A stretch of 64,000 bases of DNA, from NCBI GenBank assembly GCA_950295325.1, contig OX485808.1, positions 9,302,501 through 9,366,500 on the forward strand, given 5' to 3'. The notes beneath the pieces are model-generated. The model worked only from the letters and a program-made list of their open reading frames with translations, was not told the DNA's origin and made no database searches. Shown here piece by piece: positions 12,463 to 25,400 of this stretch (position 1 is its first letter; each line of letters starts with the position of its first letter). This DNA is from Polytrichum commune. Its lineage: Eukaryota; Streptophyta; Polytrichopsida; Polytrichales; Polytrichaceae. Made by a program: the position numbers and the translations under genes.

Positions 12463-13756
12463 CCATGGCTCTCACTGCCACCTCTTCTTCTGCTACGGTT
12501 GACGAGCAGCCACCACCATCCACGGCACGTCAATTTCTCATCTCTCTCACTTTTGTGCATCTATGGAGACTTTTGGTGATGTTTTTGGTGAGGATTTGCA
12601 TGTGAATTGGAGCTCACAGGGTTAGGGTTTGGGCAGTCTCCAGGTGCACCAGTTGGAAAGTCGCCTGCGCGGAGCTCAAGAGCCTGCCGGGGACCAGGGT
12701 AAGGAACTGGCACGTTATATGAATCTATGTCTGCAGTTTTTGTTCTTTTTAGTAATAAAAAAATGGTATGGGATTAGTGTGTTTTTCAGAAGTTTGCAGT
12801 CTGAGTTCTGAACAAAAGGTAGGGTTTTAAATGGGGTTTTGAGCAGTGTTGTGCGGGTATTGGTTTTTACATATACAAGTGGGTAAGGGTAATGAAAGAG
12901 GACTTATGATATGATATCCAGCAGGTCATGTTATTAAAAGTATATGTTAAATTGTCCAAGGGTATAGTGGTGATGGAATTTTGCAAGGCAGAGTTTTGGA
13001 TGGGATTTGAGCAGTGTTTGTGCAGATATTGTTTTCTCCATATACCAGTGGGTATTGAAAGAGAACTTCTAATTTGATATCTGTTGGGCCATGGTATTCA
13101 GAGTATTTGTTTGATGTCCAAGGGTAGAGAGGCGATGGATTTTGCAATGGTATATGTGCAAATATTAAATGGGTATCAATATTGGTATTGAAGGATGCTA
13201 TACCAATACTGCTTGTGTAGCTCTTAGGATAGTAAAGGGGGCTGTTGAAATTTCAAAAGTTGAGTGCAATCTCCTGGCTTGTAATGAAGATGGGACTAGG
13301 ACTTTGGACTGTGAAGTGATTGATTGTTTTAACAATTTTTTTTACAGGGAGGCAAATTCTTTTCATCTTCTGCAATCACTGGAGAGTGTTTTTGCTGCGA
13401 ACAAACAACAATTTGTATGGCTTTGCAAGTCATCTTTCACACAACGCAAGAAAGATGATGCAGGGCTTACTAGTTCATTGCAAAGCTCTAGTGCATCGCT
13501 TGGAGTTATGGGATAAAGAACAACGCTCACACTCTTCCTGTCAATCTACAACATCATTGATCAATTTCCAAGGTTGAGATTACCCTAGCAGGGTTGATGC
13601 ATTTGACTCGACTGTCGAGTGTCAATGGCTTTGATGGTCATGCAGGGCGCCCTCATTAGCAGCAATTACTTCGTTTCGCCATGTCCGCAATTGAGGGACA
13701 ATATGTACACAGGATTGCACATGCAGCTAGGGTTGCTACTGTGACCCCTAAACCCT
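12463..13756 (+). other. Possible degraded 5' region of the ABC gene
   Basis: An ATG at 12463 opens a Ser/Thr/Ala-rich frame (MALTATSSSATVDEQPPPST…) that resembles a targeting leader. A possible short exon ends at a GTAAGG near 12698. Another follows a polypyrimidine-AG at about 13347 (REANSFHLLQSLESVFAANK…). No continuous spliced reading frame into the ABC domain could be assembled, and in-frame stops lie just upstream of 13757. The link to the ABC gene rests on position only. Confidence 0.25.
12820..13147. repeat. Tandem duplication, 168-bp period, 2 copies
   Basis: Two head-to-tail copies with a period of 168 bp share TTTGAGCAGTGTT (12838 and 13006 region), ATACMAGTGGGTA, GATATGATATC/TTTGATATCT and GTCCAAGGGTA. 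They differ by scattered substitutions and small indels. The duplication lies between possible 5' exons of the ABC transporter remnant. Confidence 0.8.
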
Positions 13757-15212
13757 GTGACCCTCACAACCTCCTGTCAAGGAGGAAGGAGGGTTAAATC
13801 TCAAAGGCTCACCTGCCGGGCAGCAGCAGCAGCTGCAACGGTTGTTGGAAATGATGGAAGCTTGGCCAACTCAAATGGCAATGCTCTCCTCCCACCGTCC
13901 CCCTCTGAGGCAACACTTGCAAAGATTATACCCTACCTGTGGAATTTGGCATCCAGTGACACCACATTGCGGTGGAGGCTAGCCGCAGCCCTGGTGCTTC
14001 TCTTTGCAAGCAAGACTGCAGGACTTGCAGGGCCATTGTTGTTCAAACAAGCAATGAATGAACTGGCAAAGGCCCCGTTAGATCGAACCACACCTGTGTT
14101 TGTGGCCCTGATTTTTGCAACTCTCTCCAAAGCCATCAACTCAGGGTTGAATGAAGTGCGTTACATCATCTTTGCCCCACTAGGTCAAGCCACATGCCGC
14201 CGTGTTGGTGTGGAATTGCTGAACCACATTCTGCACCTGGACCTCACCTTCCATCTTGAGAGACACACTGGTGCGTTGTCTCGTATCTTGGATCGTGCAC
14301 AACGCTGCGTTGTCAACATTTTTCGTGCAGTGGTGTTCACATTCATTCCCACTTTCGTTGAGCTCATTCTAGTCTGTGGGTTGTTGGCCACCAGAGTGAA
14401 TAGCAAGGTGGCTGGAGTTGTGCTCTTAACCTCTGCTGCGTATGTAGCTTGGACAGTGCAAATCACTTCGAGAGCTGCAGAGAGTAGGAAGGAGGTGAGC
14501 AAGCTTGAAAACTTGGCCACAGGGAAAGCAGTGGATGCACTCCTCAACTACGAAACAATGGTTCAGTTCAACAACCACAAGCTGGAGGTGGATCAATACA
14601 ACACTCTCCTGCAAGGTTACCAAGACGCATCTCTTGTTGCGGAGTGGTTATCTGCAGCACTAAATGCGGGGCAGGCCTTCATCCTATCCATTGGCATTGC
14701 CTCTATGATGGCAATTGCAGGCCTACAGGTTGCCCAAGGCACATCGACAATTGGTGACCTAGTCCTTGCGAATGGCCTGATTCTGCAGCTCTCTGGTCCA
14801 TTGCAATTTTAGGGTTCCTGTACAAAGATTTGTGGCAGTCGCAGGTGGACTTGGAGAGCTTATTTACAATTCTTGCCACGCAGCCGTTGCTGAAAGATGG
14901 CACAGTTGAGCTTGCCGCTGCGAGTCAGGGTGCCAAGGTGAGGGAAACAATTTGCGGTTCAACTACACCTCTACTTGAGAAATGCTTCTTAGAGTCAATT
15001 TGCAGGCAAACCATGGGGAGAGCATTGCCCTGGTTGGAGCATCTGGCTCTGGAAAATCCACCATTGTGAAGTTGTTGTTGCGTCTCTATGACCCAGATTC
15101 AGGGACACTCTTCCTGGATGACATACGTACCCTAACGTAGGACTCAATGGGAAGTGCGGTGGCGGTTGTCCCTCAGGACACAATGCTGTTCAATGACACT
15201 ATAATGCACAAT
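13757..15212 (+). pseudogene. ATM/ABCB-type half ABC transporter, broken
   Basis: The remnant resembles mitochondrial ATM/HMT-type half transporters (ABCB subfamily), which export sulphur/glutathione compounds for Fe-S cluster work. An intronless 351-codon frame holds the membrane domain: LFKQAMNELAKAPLDRTTPV, HLDLTFHLERHTGALSRILD, GKAVDALLNYETMVQFNN and LVLANGLILQLSGPLQF. A one-base loss in a T run at about 14807-14811 shifts the frame; the next frame continues GFLYKDLWQSQVDLESLF. The NBD follows in pieces: Walker [10 protein letters not shown] (about 15039-15065), then [15 protein letters not shown], a TAG at 15138-15140 (probably from TTG) and VAVVPQDTMLFNDTIMHNI (Q-loop). Homology stops at about 15212, before the signature motif and Walker B. 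No ATG starts the main frame. The absence of introns could mean a retrocopy, but I saw no poly-A tail. It is certainly non-functional as drawn. Confidence 0.85.
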
Positions 15213-17939
15213 ATACCGAGATCCACTCACACTATGACTTTCTACACCTGGAGTTTTCTGTGATGATTCATTGAAACCACTTCACTGCAGTAACCACAAA
15301 AGCATCTCTCCCTTCTCGAAAGAGATTTCCAGTTCTCTCAAGCACACATACACACTCTCTATTATATTAAGTAAGACATTCACACCCAAAAGCCTCACGA
15401 GTACTATAATCCAACCAACAGTGAAGCGTGAGAGAAATGATCTGTAATATATAATTTTTTTAATATCAAATTTTTTTTGTTACACGTTGAAAGGGCTTCA
15501 CACCCAAACCAAGCAACCACACTAGGGATGTTCAAAATTATGGGAGCGAGAGAGACTCTCTTCTCAAGAGGGACTAAATTGTCTTCCCTCTCCTTCCTTG
15601 TCTATATCTCAGGAACTAACTTCTTCAACTATCACATCTCTCCGTAGCCAGATCTTGTGAGTCTCTTTAAAATAAACACATGACTATAGTCATGCCCAAA
15701 TGATTTTTCCTTTCCTGAGACTTGATTTAGGTGAATAAAATGAGTCACCTTTTGCTCATTTCTATTAACTAGTCACTAATCACCTATTTCAGTGTTCATT
15801 CCACATTCTAATTTACATTTTGAGTTCATATTGTATCAAAATTCAAAAATATCTACTCCTGGACCAAAAATTTGTACCACAACTTCCTACACTTGAGGAT
15901 GCCCTCTTATCTCATTTTCCAAATTCTCAATCCAAATTCGGAGGAAGTTAGGTATTGTGTTTTCTTAAACCTTAAATATGCATCATTTCTTGTTGTTTGG
16001 TTTTGTATGGATTTCTGAATGAGCATGTTCAATTTTGTAAATATGAAAATCTAGTTTTTTGGCCATGGAATTATAAGAATTAAGGGTGGCATGTGGTTGG
16101 AGACTTTGAAGGTTGCCCCCCTCATGCCATTAGCTACTTTTAGAGATCCGTCGTCATTGGTGCTAAATCTCTCACAATTTATTAGTCTCACCATGACATT
16201 GTGGAGGATGTTGAACATGTATCTTGATAGTATTGGGGGGTGCATAGTTGTATCATAACCCTTCACATTGTAAATGTTTGGTACAAGGTTTGAATGGGAC
16301 TATAGTTGAATTTGTTTGTGAACATAATTAAAGTAAATGTTTTTAACTCTTTGTATATGATATTCTTGTATTTGAATCCAACCTTGTTTTTTTGAAGTAA
16401 GTAGTTGTGCAAAATTTCATATCTTCTCACATTTGATTGTATTTCTTGTTTTGTTCTATTGGTGTTTACAACTACTCTACTTCAACTTGTATATTTTGTT
16501 ATCTTCGTAGTTATTAGTATCCCTTTAACTAGTATATGATTGCTATTGGTTGTGTTTTGAATAGTATTTTGAATGGTTTAAGATTGATACTACTAATTAA
16601 AACTAAATGAATGATAATTTGAATGGTATGGAATGTTTATTGCTTACATAGTCGGTTTCACAATGCTATAGTATTCCCTTCATTATTTGGTACTTGTATG
16701 ATTTATTTTAAAAAATTGCCAAAAATCAGCCTCTCTAAACAATTACAAATAAATATAGGGTGCTAAAAAATACATCAAAACACCTTTTTATTTACAAATA
16801 GGGAGGGAAAATATATTGAGAGGTGCATAAATATCCCCCCAACAAATGCCCCATTGTCGCATGTGGTTACGGAACGTAAGGGTGTGTGATCGCCTCGAGC
16901 CTTGCTGATGTATGCAACTAAAACAATGAGGAGATTGTTATCATGTAGGAGATACATCATTGGGAAAGTCCCCACAAAACAAAAATATACAAGGTGTGGA
17001 CTTATAGAGACTGGGTGAACATGGCAAACAATCACAAATTTAATGCCTTCTTCATCACCATGATGCAAAAGCTTGTGAGGGGATCTAACATGGAGAAGGC
17101 TTCATTGAAAGAAACAAATGACTTAACAAAAATTCCCCAACAACGAGGTCTTCTACATTTTTAGGCAACAATTGAAACATACATGTATGGGTTGAGTCTT
17201 TGGCCCTCCCATACAATGACATCAAGAAAAACCAAATTGTCATCAAGAGGAAGGACTTGAATGAAGTTTTGGAGATTGTGAGGAAATGAGGTATTTGTGA
17301 TCCCCAAATATAGTAGATGCACATAACTTAATCTATTAACATTGGTGTGGTTTTTCCAATGAACAATCGAATGCGGCATCTTGAAGATGTTTGAAGACGA
17401 GATTGTACAAAATTCTACACCACTGGTGTTTCAATATTTTTCTTGCTTCATGTAGATGGCAGTAGCATGCATTGGATAGCTTCGTGATCTTAGCATTTGA
17501 GATTGTCACCTAGTGGTTTTCTCGCCTAATACATAGATTGTCACATCATGGTTCTCTCAGCCAATACTAAGCTTGTCATATCGTGGTTTTTTCACCTAGT
17601 GCTAACCTTGAGAGTTTTGTGTTACAGGCTTGGGAGACATAAAACCTGGTGTATGTTTCAGTGATATTCGCAAAAGTAGTCATCAGGGCTAAAAAACAAA
17701 TCATTTGATGAAAATCTTTAGAGTCAACAAATTGGTGAACAATGTTCATGCAAAGATGCTCACACAATCTCCTCTTGGGAACTCGTTGAACTTGGGTGTT
17801 TAGCTTAGTGTTTTTTCTCTTGAAGCTCTTTGTAGGCAATGCATTAAAATACTCTCAACAATAAATAGGTAGGAATTTGATATTATTGGATATCCACAAA
17901 CGAGTTCCTACTCACGCATCCAATATAATAACTTCCATC
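15213..17939. other. Intergenic, unrelated sequence replacing the ABC 3' end
   Basis: The sequence changes abruptly at about 15212 from ABC-type coding to AT-rich non-coding DNA with ACACAC/CTCTC words (15340-15360). Minus-strand open frames at 16775-17068, 17085-17379 and 17576-17839 have no recognised domain and are interrupted on the other frames. Two near-copies of TTGTCACATCATGGTTYTCT occur around 17530-17590. No gene is called. Confidence 0.35.
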
Positions 17940-18927
17940 AAACATGTCAAACCCCATAATCATTTTGGGATCATCATCTAGGATTTGCATCTATAAAATG
18001 CAAATTACTCCAACGCCTCGAGCGTGCGCACTCCGGATGGAAATTCTTCCAAGGCCTCGCATTCCTACATGTAGAGTTCCTACAAACATGTCAATCCTCT
18101 ACTCCTTCCGGGATCTTCTTCAATAACCTCCATCCACAAAAACTTAATTCCTCCAACTCAATGAGCGTGCACAATCCGGATGGAGATTCTTCCAAGGCCT
18201 CGCATTCGCACATCCCAAGTTTCTTCAAACATGTCAAACCCCCTAGTCCTTCCGGGATCTTCTTCACTGATTTGCATCCACGAAAATCCAATTCCTCCAA
18301 TGCCACGAGCGTGCACACTCCAGATGGAAATTCTTCCAAGGCCTCGCATTCCCACAAGTAGAGTCTCTTCAAACATGTCAAACCCCCTAGTCCTTCCGGG
18401 ATCTTCTTCAATGATTTGCATCCACGAAAATTCAATTCCTCCAATGCCACGAGCGTGCACACTCCGGATGGAAATTCTTCCAAGGCATCGCATTCCCACA
18501 TGTAGAGTTTCTTCAAACATGTCAAACCCCTTAGTCCTTCCGGGATCTTCTTCAATGATTTGTACCCATTGAAATGCAAAAGCCCCAATGCCACGAGCGT
18601 GCACACTCTTGATGGAAATTCTTCCAAGGCCTCGCATTCCCACATGTACAGTTTCTTCAAACATGTCAAACCCCCTAGTCCTTCCGGGATTTTCTTCAAT
18701 GATTTGCATCCACGAAAATTCAATTCCTCCAATGCCAAGAGCGTGCGCACTCCGGATGGAAACTCTTCCAAGGCCTCGCATTCCCACATGTAGAGTTTCT
18801 TCAAACATGTCAAACCCCCTAGTCCTTCCGGGATCTTCTTCAATGATTTGCACCGAGTGAAATCCAATTCCTTCAACGCCACGAGCGTGCGCACTCCGGA
18901 TGGAAATTCTTCCAAGGCCTCGCATTC
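17940..18927 (-). pseudogene. Decayed LRR tail of the kinase-NBS-LRR gene
   Basis: Beyond the in-frame stop at 18928-18930 the same reading frame stays open to 18091 and encodes five more 48-residue LRR pairs plus part of a sixth. The pairs contain LKKIPEGLGGLTCLKKLYMW and LEEFPSGVCTLVALEEL, with more substitutions than the array upstream (LEESPSGLCTLIELEEL, LLKKIPEGVED). A one-base deletion at about 18100 then shifts the frame, and further damaged LRR sequence can be followed to about 17940. The stop at 18928 reads KM*ECEA where every other unit has KMWECEA or similar, a TGG to TAG change. This was originally part of the functional protein or is the old, eroding edge of the array. Confidence 0.85.
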
Positions 18928-21900
18928 CTACATCTTGAGTTCCTTCAAACATGTCAAACACTCTAGTCCTTCCGGGATCTTCTTCAATGATTTGCATCCA
19001 CGAAAATTCAATTCCTCCAATGCCACGAGCGTGCACACTCCGGATGGAAATTCTTCCAAGGCCTCGCATTCCCACATGTAGAGTTTCTTCAAACATGTCA
19101 AACCCCCTAGTCCTTCTGGGATCTTCATCAATGATTTGCATCCACGAAAATTCAATTCCTCCAATGCCACGAGGGTGCGCACTCCGGAGGGAAATTCCTC
19201 CAAGACCTCGCATTCCCACATGTAGAGTTTCTTCAAACATGTCAAACCCCCTAGTCCTTCTGGGATTTTCTTCAATGATTTGCACCCATTGAAATGCAAT
19301 TCCTCCAATGCCACGAGCGTGCACACTCCGGATGGAAATTCTTCCAAGGCCTCGCATTCCCACATCTTGAGTTCCTTCAAAGATGTCAAACCCCATAGTC
19401 CTTCCGGGATCTTCTTCAATGATTTGTATCCACGAAAATTCAATTCCTCCAATGCCACGAGCGTGCGCACTCCGGATGGAAATTCTTCCAAGGCCTCGCA
19501 TTCCCACATCCCAAGTTTCTTCAAACATGTCAAACCCCCTAATCCTTCCGGGATCTTCTTCAATGATTTGCATCCACGAAAATTCAATTCCTCCAATGCC
19601 ACGAGCGTGCGCACTCCGGATGGAAATTCTTCCAAGGCCTCGCATTCCCACATGTACAGTTTTTTCAAACATGTCAAACCCCCTAGTCCTTCCGGGATCT
19701 TCTTCAATGATTTGCATCCATTAAATGCCAATTCCTCCAATGCCACGAGCGTGCGCACTCCGGATGGAAATTCTTCCAAGGCCTCGCATTCCGATATCAA
19801 AAGTTTCTTCAAACATGTCAAACCCCCTAGTCCTTCCGGGATCTTCTTCAATGATTTGGATCCACGAAAATTCAAATCCTCCAATGCCACGAGCGTGCAC
19901 ACTCTTGATGGAAATTCTTCCAAGGCCTCGCATTCCCACATCCAAAGTTTCTTCAAACATGTCAAACCCCCTAATCCTTCCGGGACCTTCTTCAATGATT
20001 TGCAACCAGAGAAATATAATTCCTCCAATGCCACGAGCGTGCGCACTCCGGATGGAAATTCTTCCAAGGCCTCGCATTCCGATATCAAAAGTTTCTTCAA
20101 ACATGTCAAACCCCCTAGTCCTTCCGGGATCTTCTTCAATGATTTGCAACCATTAAATGCCAATTCCTCCAATGCCACGAGCGTGCGCACTCCGGATGGA
20201 AATTCTTCCAAGGCCTCGCATTCCCACATGTAGAGTTTCTTCAAACATGTCAAACCCCCTAGTCCTTCCGGGATCGTCTTCAATGATTTGCATCCATAGA
20301 AATACAATTCCTCCAATGCCACGAGCGTGCACACTCCGGATGGAAATTCTTCCAAGGCCTCGCATTCCCACATCCCAAGTTTCTTCAAACATGTCAAACC
20401 CCCTAATCCTTCCGGGATCTTCTTCAATGATTTGCATCCACGAAAATTCAATTCCTCCAATGCCACGAGCGTGTGCACTCCGGATGGAAATTCTTCCAAG
20501 GCCTCGCATTCCCACATGTACAGTTTTTTCAAACATGTCAAACCCCCTAGTCCTTCCGGGATCTTCTTCAATGATTTGCATCCATTAAATGCCAATTCCT
20601 CCAATGCCACGAGCGTGCGCACTCCGGATGGAAATTCTTCCAAGGCCTCGCATTCCGATATCAAAAGTTTCTTCAAACATGTCAAACCCCCTAGTCCTTC
20701 CGGGATCTTCTTCAATGATTTGGATCCACGAAAATTCAAATCCTCCAATGCCACGAGCGTGCACACTCTTGATGGAAATTCTTCCAAGGCCTCGCATTCC
20801 CACATCCAAAGTTTCTTCAAACATGTCAAACCCCCTAATCCTTCCGGGACCTTCTTCAATGATTTGCAACCAGAGAAATATAATTCCTCCAATGCCACGA
20901 GCGTGCGCACTCCGGATGGAAATTCTTCCAAGGCCTCGCATTCCGATATCAAAAGTTTCTTCAAACATGTCAAACCCCCTAGTCCTTCCGGGATCTTCTT
21001 CAATGATTTGGATCCACGAAAATTCAAATCCTCCAATGCCACGAGCGTGCACACTCTTGATGGAAATTCTTCCAAGGCCTCGCATTCCCACATCCAAAGT
21101 TTCTTCAAACATGTCAAACCCCCTAATCCTTCCGGGACCTTCTTCAATGATTTGCAACCAGAGAAATATAATTCCTCCAATGCCACGAGCGTGCGCACTC
21201 CGGATGGAAATTCTTCCAAGGCCTCGCATTCCGATATCAAAAGTTTCTTCAAACATGTCAAACCCCCTAGTCCTTCCGGGATCTTCTTCAATGATTTGCA
21301 ACCATTAAATGCCAATTCCTCCAATGCCACGAGCGTGCGCACTCCGGATGGAAATTCTTCCAAGGCCTCGCATTCCCACATGTAGAGTTTCTTCAAACAT
21401 GTCAAACCCCCTAGTCCTTCCGGGATCGTCTTCAATGATTTGCATCCATAGAAATACAATTCCTCCAATGCCACGAGCGTGCACACTCCGGATGGAAATT
21501 CTTCCAAGGCCTCGCATTCCCACATCCCAAGTTTCTTCAAACATGTCAAACCCCCTAATCCTTCCGGGATCTTCTTCAATGATTTGCATCCACGAAAATT
21601 CAATTCCTCCAATGCCACGAGCGTGTGCACTCCGGATGGAAATTCTTCCAAGGCCTCGCATTCCCACATGTACAGTTTTTTCAAACATGTCAAACCCCCT
21701 AGTCCTTCCGGGATCTTCTTCAATGATTTGCATCCATTAAATGCCAATTCCTCCAATGCCACGAGCGTGCGCACTCCGGATGGAAATTCTTCCAAGGCCT
21801 CGCATTCCCACATGTAGAGTTGTTTCAAACATGCCAAACCCCCTAGTCCTTCCGGGATCTTCTTCAATGATTTGCATCCATTAAATGCCAATTCCTCCAA

Positions 21901-22490
21901 TGCCACAAGCGTGCGCACTCCGGATGGAAATTCTTCCAAGTCCTCGCATTCCCACATCCCAAGTTTCTTCAAACATGTCAAACCCCCTAGTCCTTCCGGG
22001 ATCTTCTTCAATGATTTGCATCCATTAAATGCCAATTCCTCCAATGCCACAAGCGTGCGCACTCCGGATGGAAATTCTTCCAAGGCCTCGCATTCCTCCA
22101 TCCCAAGTTTCTTCAAACATGTCAAACCCCCTAGTCCTTCCGGGATCTTCTTCAATGATTTGCAACCATAGAAATATAATTCCTCCAATGCCACGAGCGT
22201 GCGCACTCCGGATGGAAATTCTTCCAAGGCCTCGCATTCCCACATGTAGAGTTGTTTCAAACATGCCAAACCCCCTAGTCCTTCCGGGATCTTCTTCAAT
22301 GATTTGCATCCATTAAATGCCAATTCCTCCAATGCCACAAGCGTGCGCACTCCGGATGGAAATTCTTCCAAGGCCTCGCATTCCTCCATCCCAAGTGTCT
22401 TCAAACATGTCAAACCCCCTAGTCCTTCCGGGATCTTCTTCAACGATTTGCATTGTAAAATGTTTAATTCTTCCAGAGAAGTTAATTTTT
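18091..22490 (-). repeat. 144-bp tandem LRR array with higher-order repeats
   Basis: About thirty head-to-tail 144-bp units each encode two 24-residue LRRs: an A type (SLKKIPEGLGGLTCLKKL) and a B type (LEEFPSGVRTLVALEEL). The variable positions sit between them (YMWEC, GMWEC, LISEC, WMWEC; NFRGCK, AFNGCK, YFYGCK, YFSGCK). Larger blocks are repeated: the six units at about 19725-20588 match the eight units at 20589-21740, the latter carrying one extra 288-bp pair (LISEC/YFSGCK plus WMWEC/NFRGSK). By eye these blocks look almost identical at nucleotide level. Because 144 is a multiple of 3, long open frames also appear antisense and in the other minus frame; these are by-products. Confidence 0.95.
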
Positions 22491-25400
22491 GAAGTCCATT
22501 GGGAAACTCATCCAATGTTGTACAGTCTATGAAAGTAAGTTCTTTGAGTGTTTTGAAATGGATAACATCAAATGGAAGAGATCTTGAAATTCGGCCCTCA
22601 GATATTTCAAGTATACTTAATTTTTCCGAATGATTTTTGGCAATTCTTTTCATGTCATTGTCAAATATATGTTGCGTTGCCAAATAATTATCACATTTCG
22701 TATTGAAATGGATCCTCAACCTTTTCAGATTGGTTGTTCCCATGAAGATAGCAAAAAGAAAGTGCACATCCTCGCAATTTTGAACACTTAACAATCGTAG
22801 ACCTTGCACTTGTAAAGTTCTTGGATATGTCAATATTTTTTTCATATTTGTAAATGACATGCCTTCAATCAATCTTGTGTCCTGCATGGAAAACAAACAT
22901 TAGACAATGAAACATATATTTATATATCTTAGTTTTTTCTTGGTTATGGTTACATTTTTGAGTTTCAAATCATAACTTCATAATGATTTTGTAAAGACAT
23001 TTGTTTGTGTGCCACATACCTTTTGATTGCAATAATTAATGAATGTGGATGAAGAAAAATCCCATATTCGAGAGCCTTGGTATTCTTTTTCTTTTTCCAC
23101 AATCATACGACCCATATCCCGCAATTGATCATGCATATCCAAACCACCATTTTGGTCAACTTTTAGCAATGATTTGTCTTGCAACCTTTCAAAAGTTTGC
23201 TTTATAATGTTATCATCATCATCATCATCAAAGCATCGAAGTATTGTGTTTTTTGTAGATCGCAAGCCACCAATCCACGAGTCTTTGCAAAAGAAACAAC
23301 ATATATCCAAGAACATGTTCTTTTCCCTTTCATTAAGCTCATCGAAACTTGTGCGTAATGTATTCCAAATTTTGTGATCTCCACTTCCATCATGCCTTGC
23401 CCTCAACAATCTTTGCAATCTTCGTTCCCATATTCTCAAACGTTTTTCCCCATTTAAGGAACTACCCATCACTTCCAAACTCAACGGGAGTCCATCACAA
23501 GCCTTCACAATTTCCTTGACTACATATGTCAAGTATGGCAAGCATGGCTGGTTGGTTGTAAAATTTGCATGCATCGAAAATAACTCCAATGATTGTTGCA
23601 TGTCAAGGATTTTCACATCCACTTTGCCAACCGTAGGTACGTATGCTTCCAAGGACTTCCATTCACGAGAAGTGGCAATGAATTTACTTCCATCGCCATC
23701 TTGAAACTCATGATTGCCCAATAGTTCTTTGAGTTGACTTGCTTCACCAACATTGTCCACAACAATAAGGATTTTTTGTGAACTTTGTAATTGGGCCAAA
23801 ATCTCTCGTCCTTCCAATAATGTTTTGGTTTCGGGTAGCGTTTTCACATTTGTTAGCTTGTATTTCAATGCAAAAGTACAACTTTCATCTTTCAAGGCAT
23901 TTACAAAGACTGTTGCATCAAATTGGTGGGACATGTGATCACTTAAAGCAGTTGCAAATGTTGATTTGCCAATTCCACCCATGCCCACAAACCCCACACT
24001 TCCAACATGTTGAAGTAGTTTTTCCAATTTTGGCATCTGCTCTTTGAGGCCAATCAATTTGGGATCCTCCTTTGTGTTGTATCCCCCCTACAAAATGTCA
24101 ATATACCAAGTTAATTCGTTGTTGTCGAATGAATAACATAAGTGACTTGAGCTCTTATATTGTTTTGCATCATGAAGTATGTGATATAATTATTTGTCAA
24201 GATTCATCCAATTTTCTTTGCAAATAAAATATTGACAAAGTTGTATTCACCTCATGTCGCATTTGATCTGACGATGCGTTTTTTGATTGCTCTTCAATTT
24301 CCGATAACGAGGTTGTATTACCAAGCTTTAAACCAAAAAGCAATGTGGGCTCATTGAATTGCTCGGTGCCTCCAACATCATGGAAAGTCTTAAGGATTGC
24401 ATCATTCTTTAATTCTCTCAAAGTCTTATGAATATCAAGGAATGTTGGCCTTCTTGAAGGTTCCCCGGACCAACATTTATGTATCAATGATTTCAATGGT
24501 TCCGAACAAGCTTGAGGGAGCTCGGGTCTCTCACCATTCAAGATAGAATTCTTGTAAGTACGAAAAAGAGAGCCATCAAAATTTCTTTTTCTTAAAAGGA
24601 TCTCAGAGCACACCATGCCGAAACTAAAGACGTCCATTTTGAATGCATCTACATTTGAACTTCTTTCAAGAACCTCAGGTGCCGTATACCCAGGAGTTCC
24701 ATATAAACCTGTGGGCACCTTTGAAGAGTTTGTCACTTCAATTTTGGAAATACCAAAATCAACCAGCTTCACATGCACATGCTTCACACTAGTTGAATCG
24801 TTTAAAAGTAGGACCACATTATCAGGCTTCAAGTCACGATGGGCGACTTCCATGTCGTGAAGGTAGCACATTCCGCTTGCGATTTGCAACATTATATCAA
24901 TTGCATTTTCTTCATTGAATGAGGTTTGTTGATTTAAGAAACATAACAAATCCATAGTTCCTCGCTCGGTGACAATTTCAAACATTTTCTTTTCTTTGCC
25001 TTGATTGTTCCTCCTCATCGAGCCACAACAAAACGACTTGATGTTCAGATGATCCTTCGTAAAGCCACAACAAAACAACTCGATGATGTTTGGATGGTTC
25101 AATCCTCCCAATATACTCGCTTCTTTCCAAACCATTGCTCTATGCTCTGGGCCTTTCACTTCGATGACCTTTGTGACAGTATCAAATCCTAACCATTTTG
25201 TGGAGTATACACTTCCTGATGCTCCTCCACCCAAAGGAACACGACGCCTTCCATATTGAGGGCAAGGGTAGTCATCAGGAAAAATGATTCTATCCAATTC
25301 ACCACCTTTTGCCCTTTGAAGATCCTCTACTCGTTCCATCAGATACTGTACGAGCGTGCAATCATTGCAACTTGCACTTTTGCACATTTTCAAGTGCTTT

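Noticed and set aside
18158..19717. 519-codon minus-strand frame (IIEEDPGRTRGFDMFEE repeats)
   Set aside because: Shifted reading of the same LRR array; the LRR frame is continuous with the NBS exon and has recognisable domains.
19280..21817. Long plus-strand open frames (up to 352 codons, NSSKASHSH…FFKHVKPPSPSGIFF) opposite the LRR array
   Set aside because: They exist only because the 144-bp repeat is a multiple of three and happens to lack stops antisense. They have no start logic, no known domain and follow the LRR units exactly.
18091..22490. CRISPR-like or satellite array
   Set aside because: Regular repeats, but the units are coding LRRs in frame with an NBS domain, with no repeat/spacer structure.
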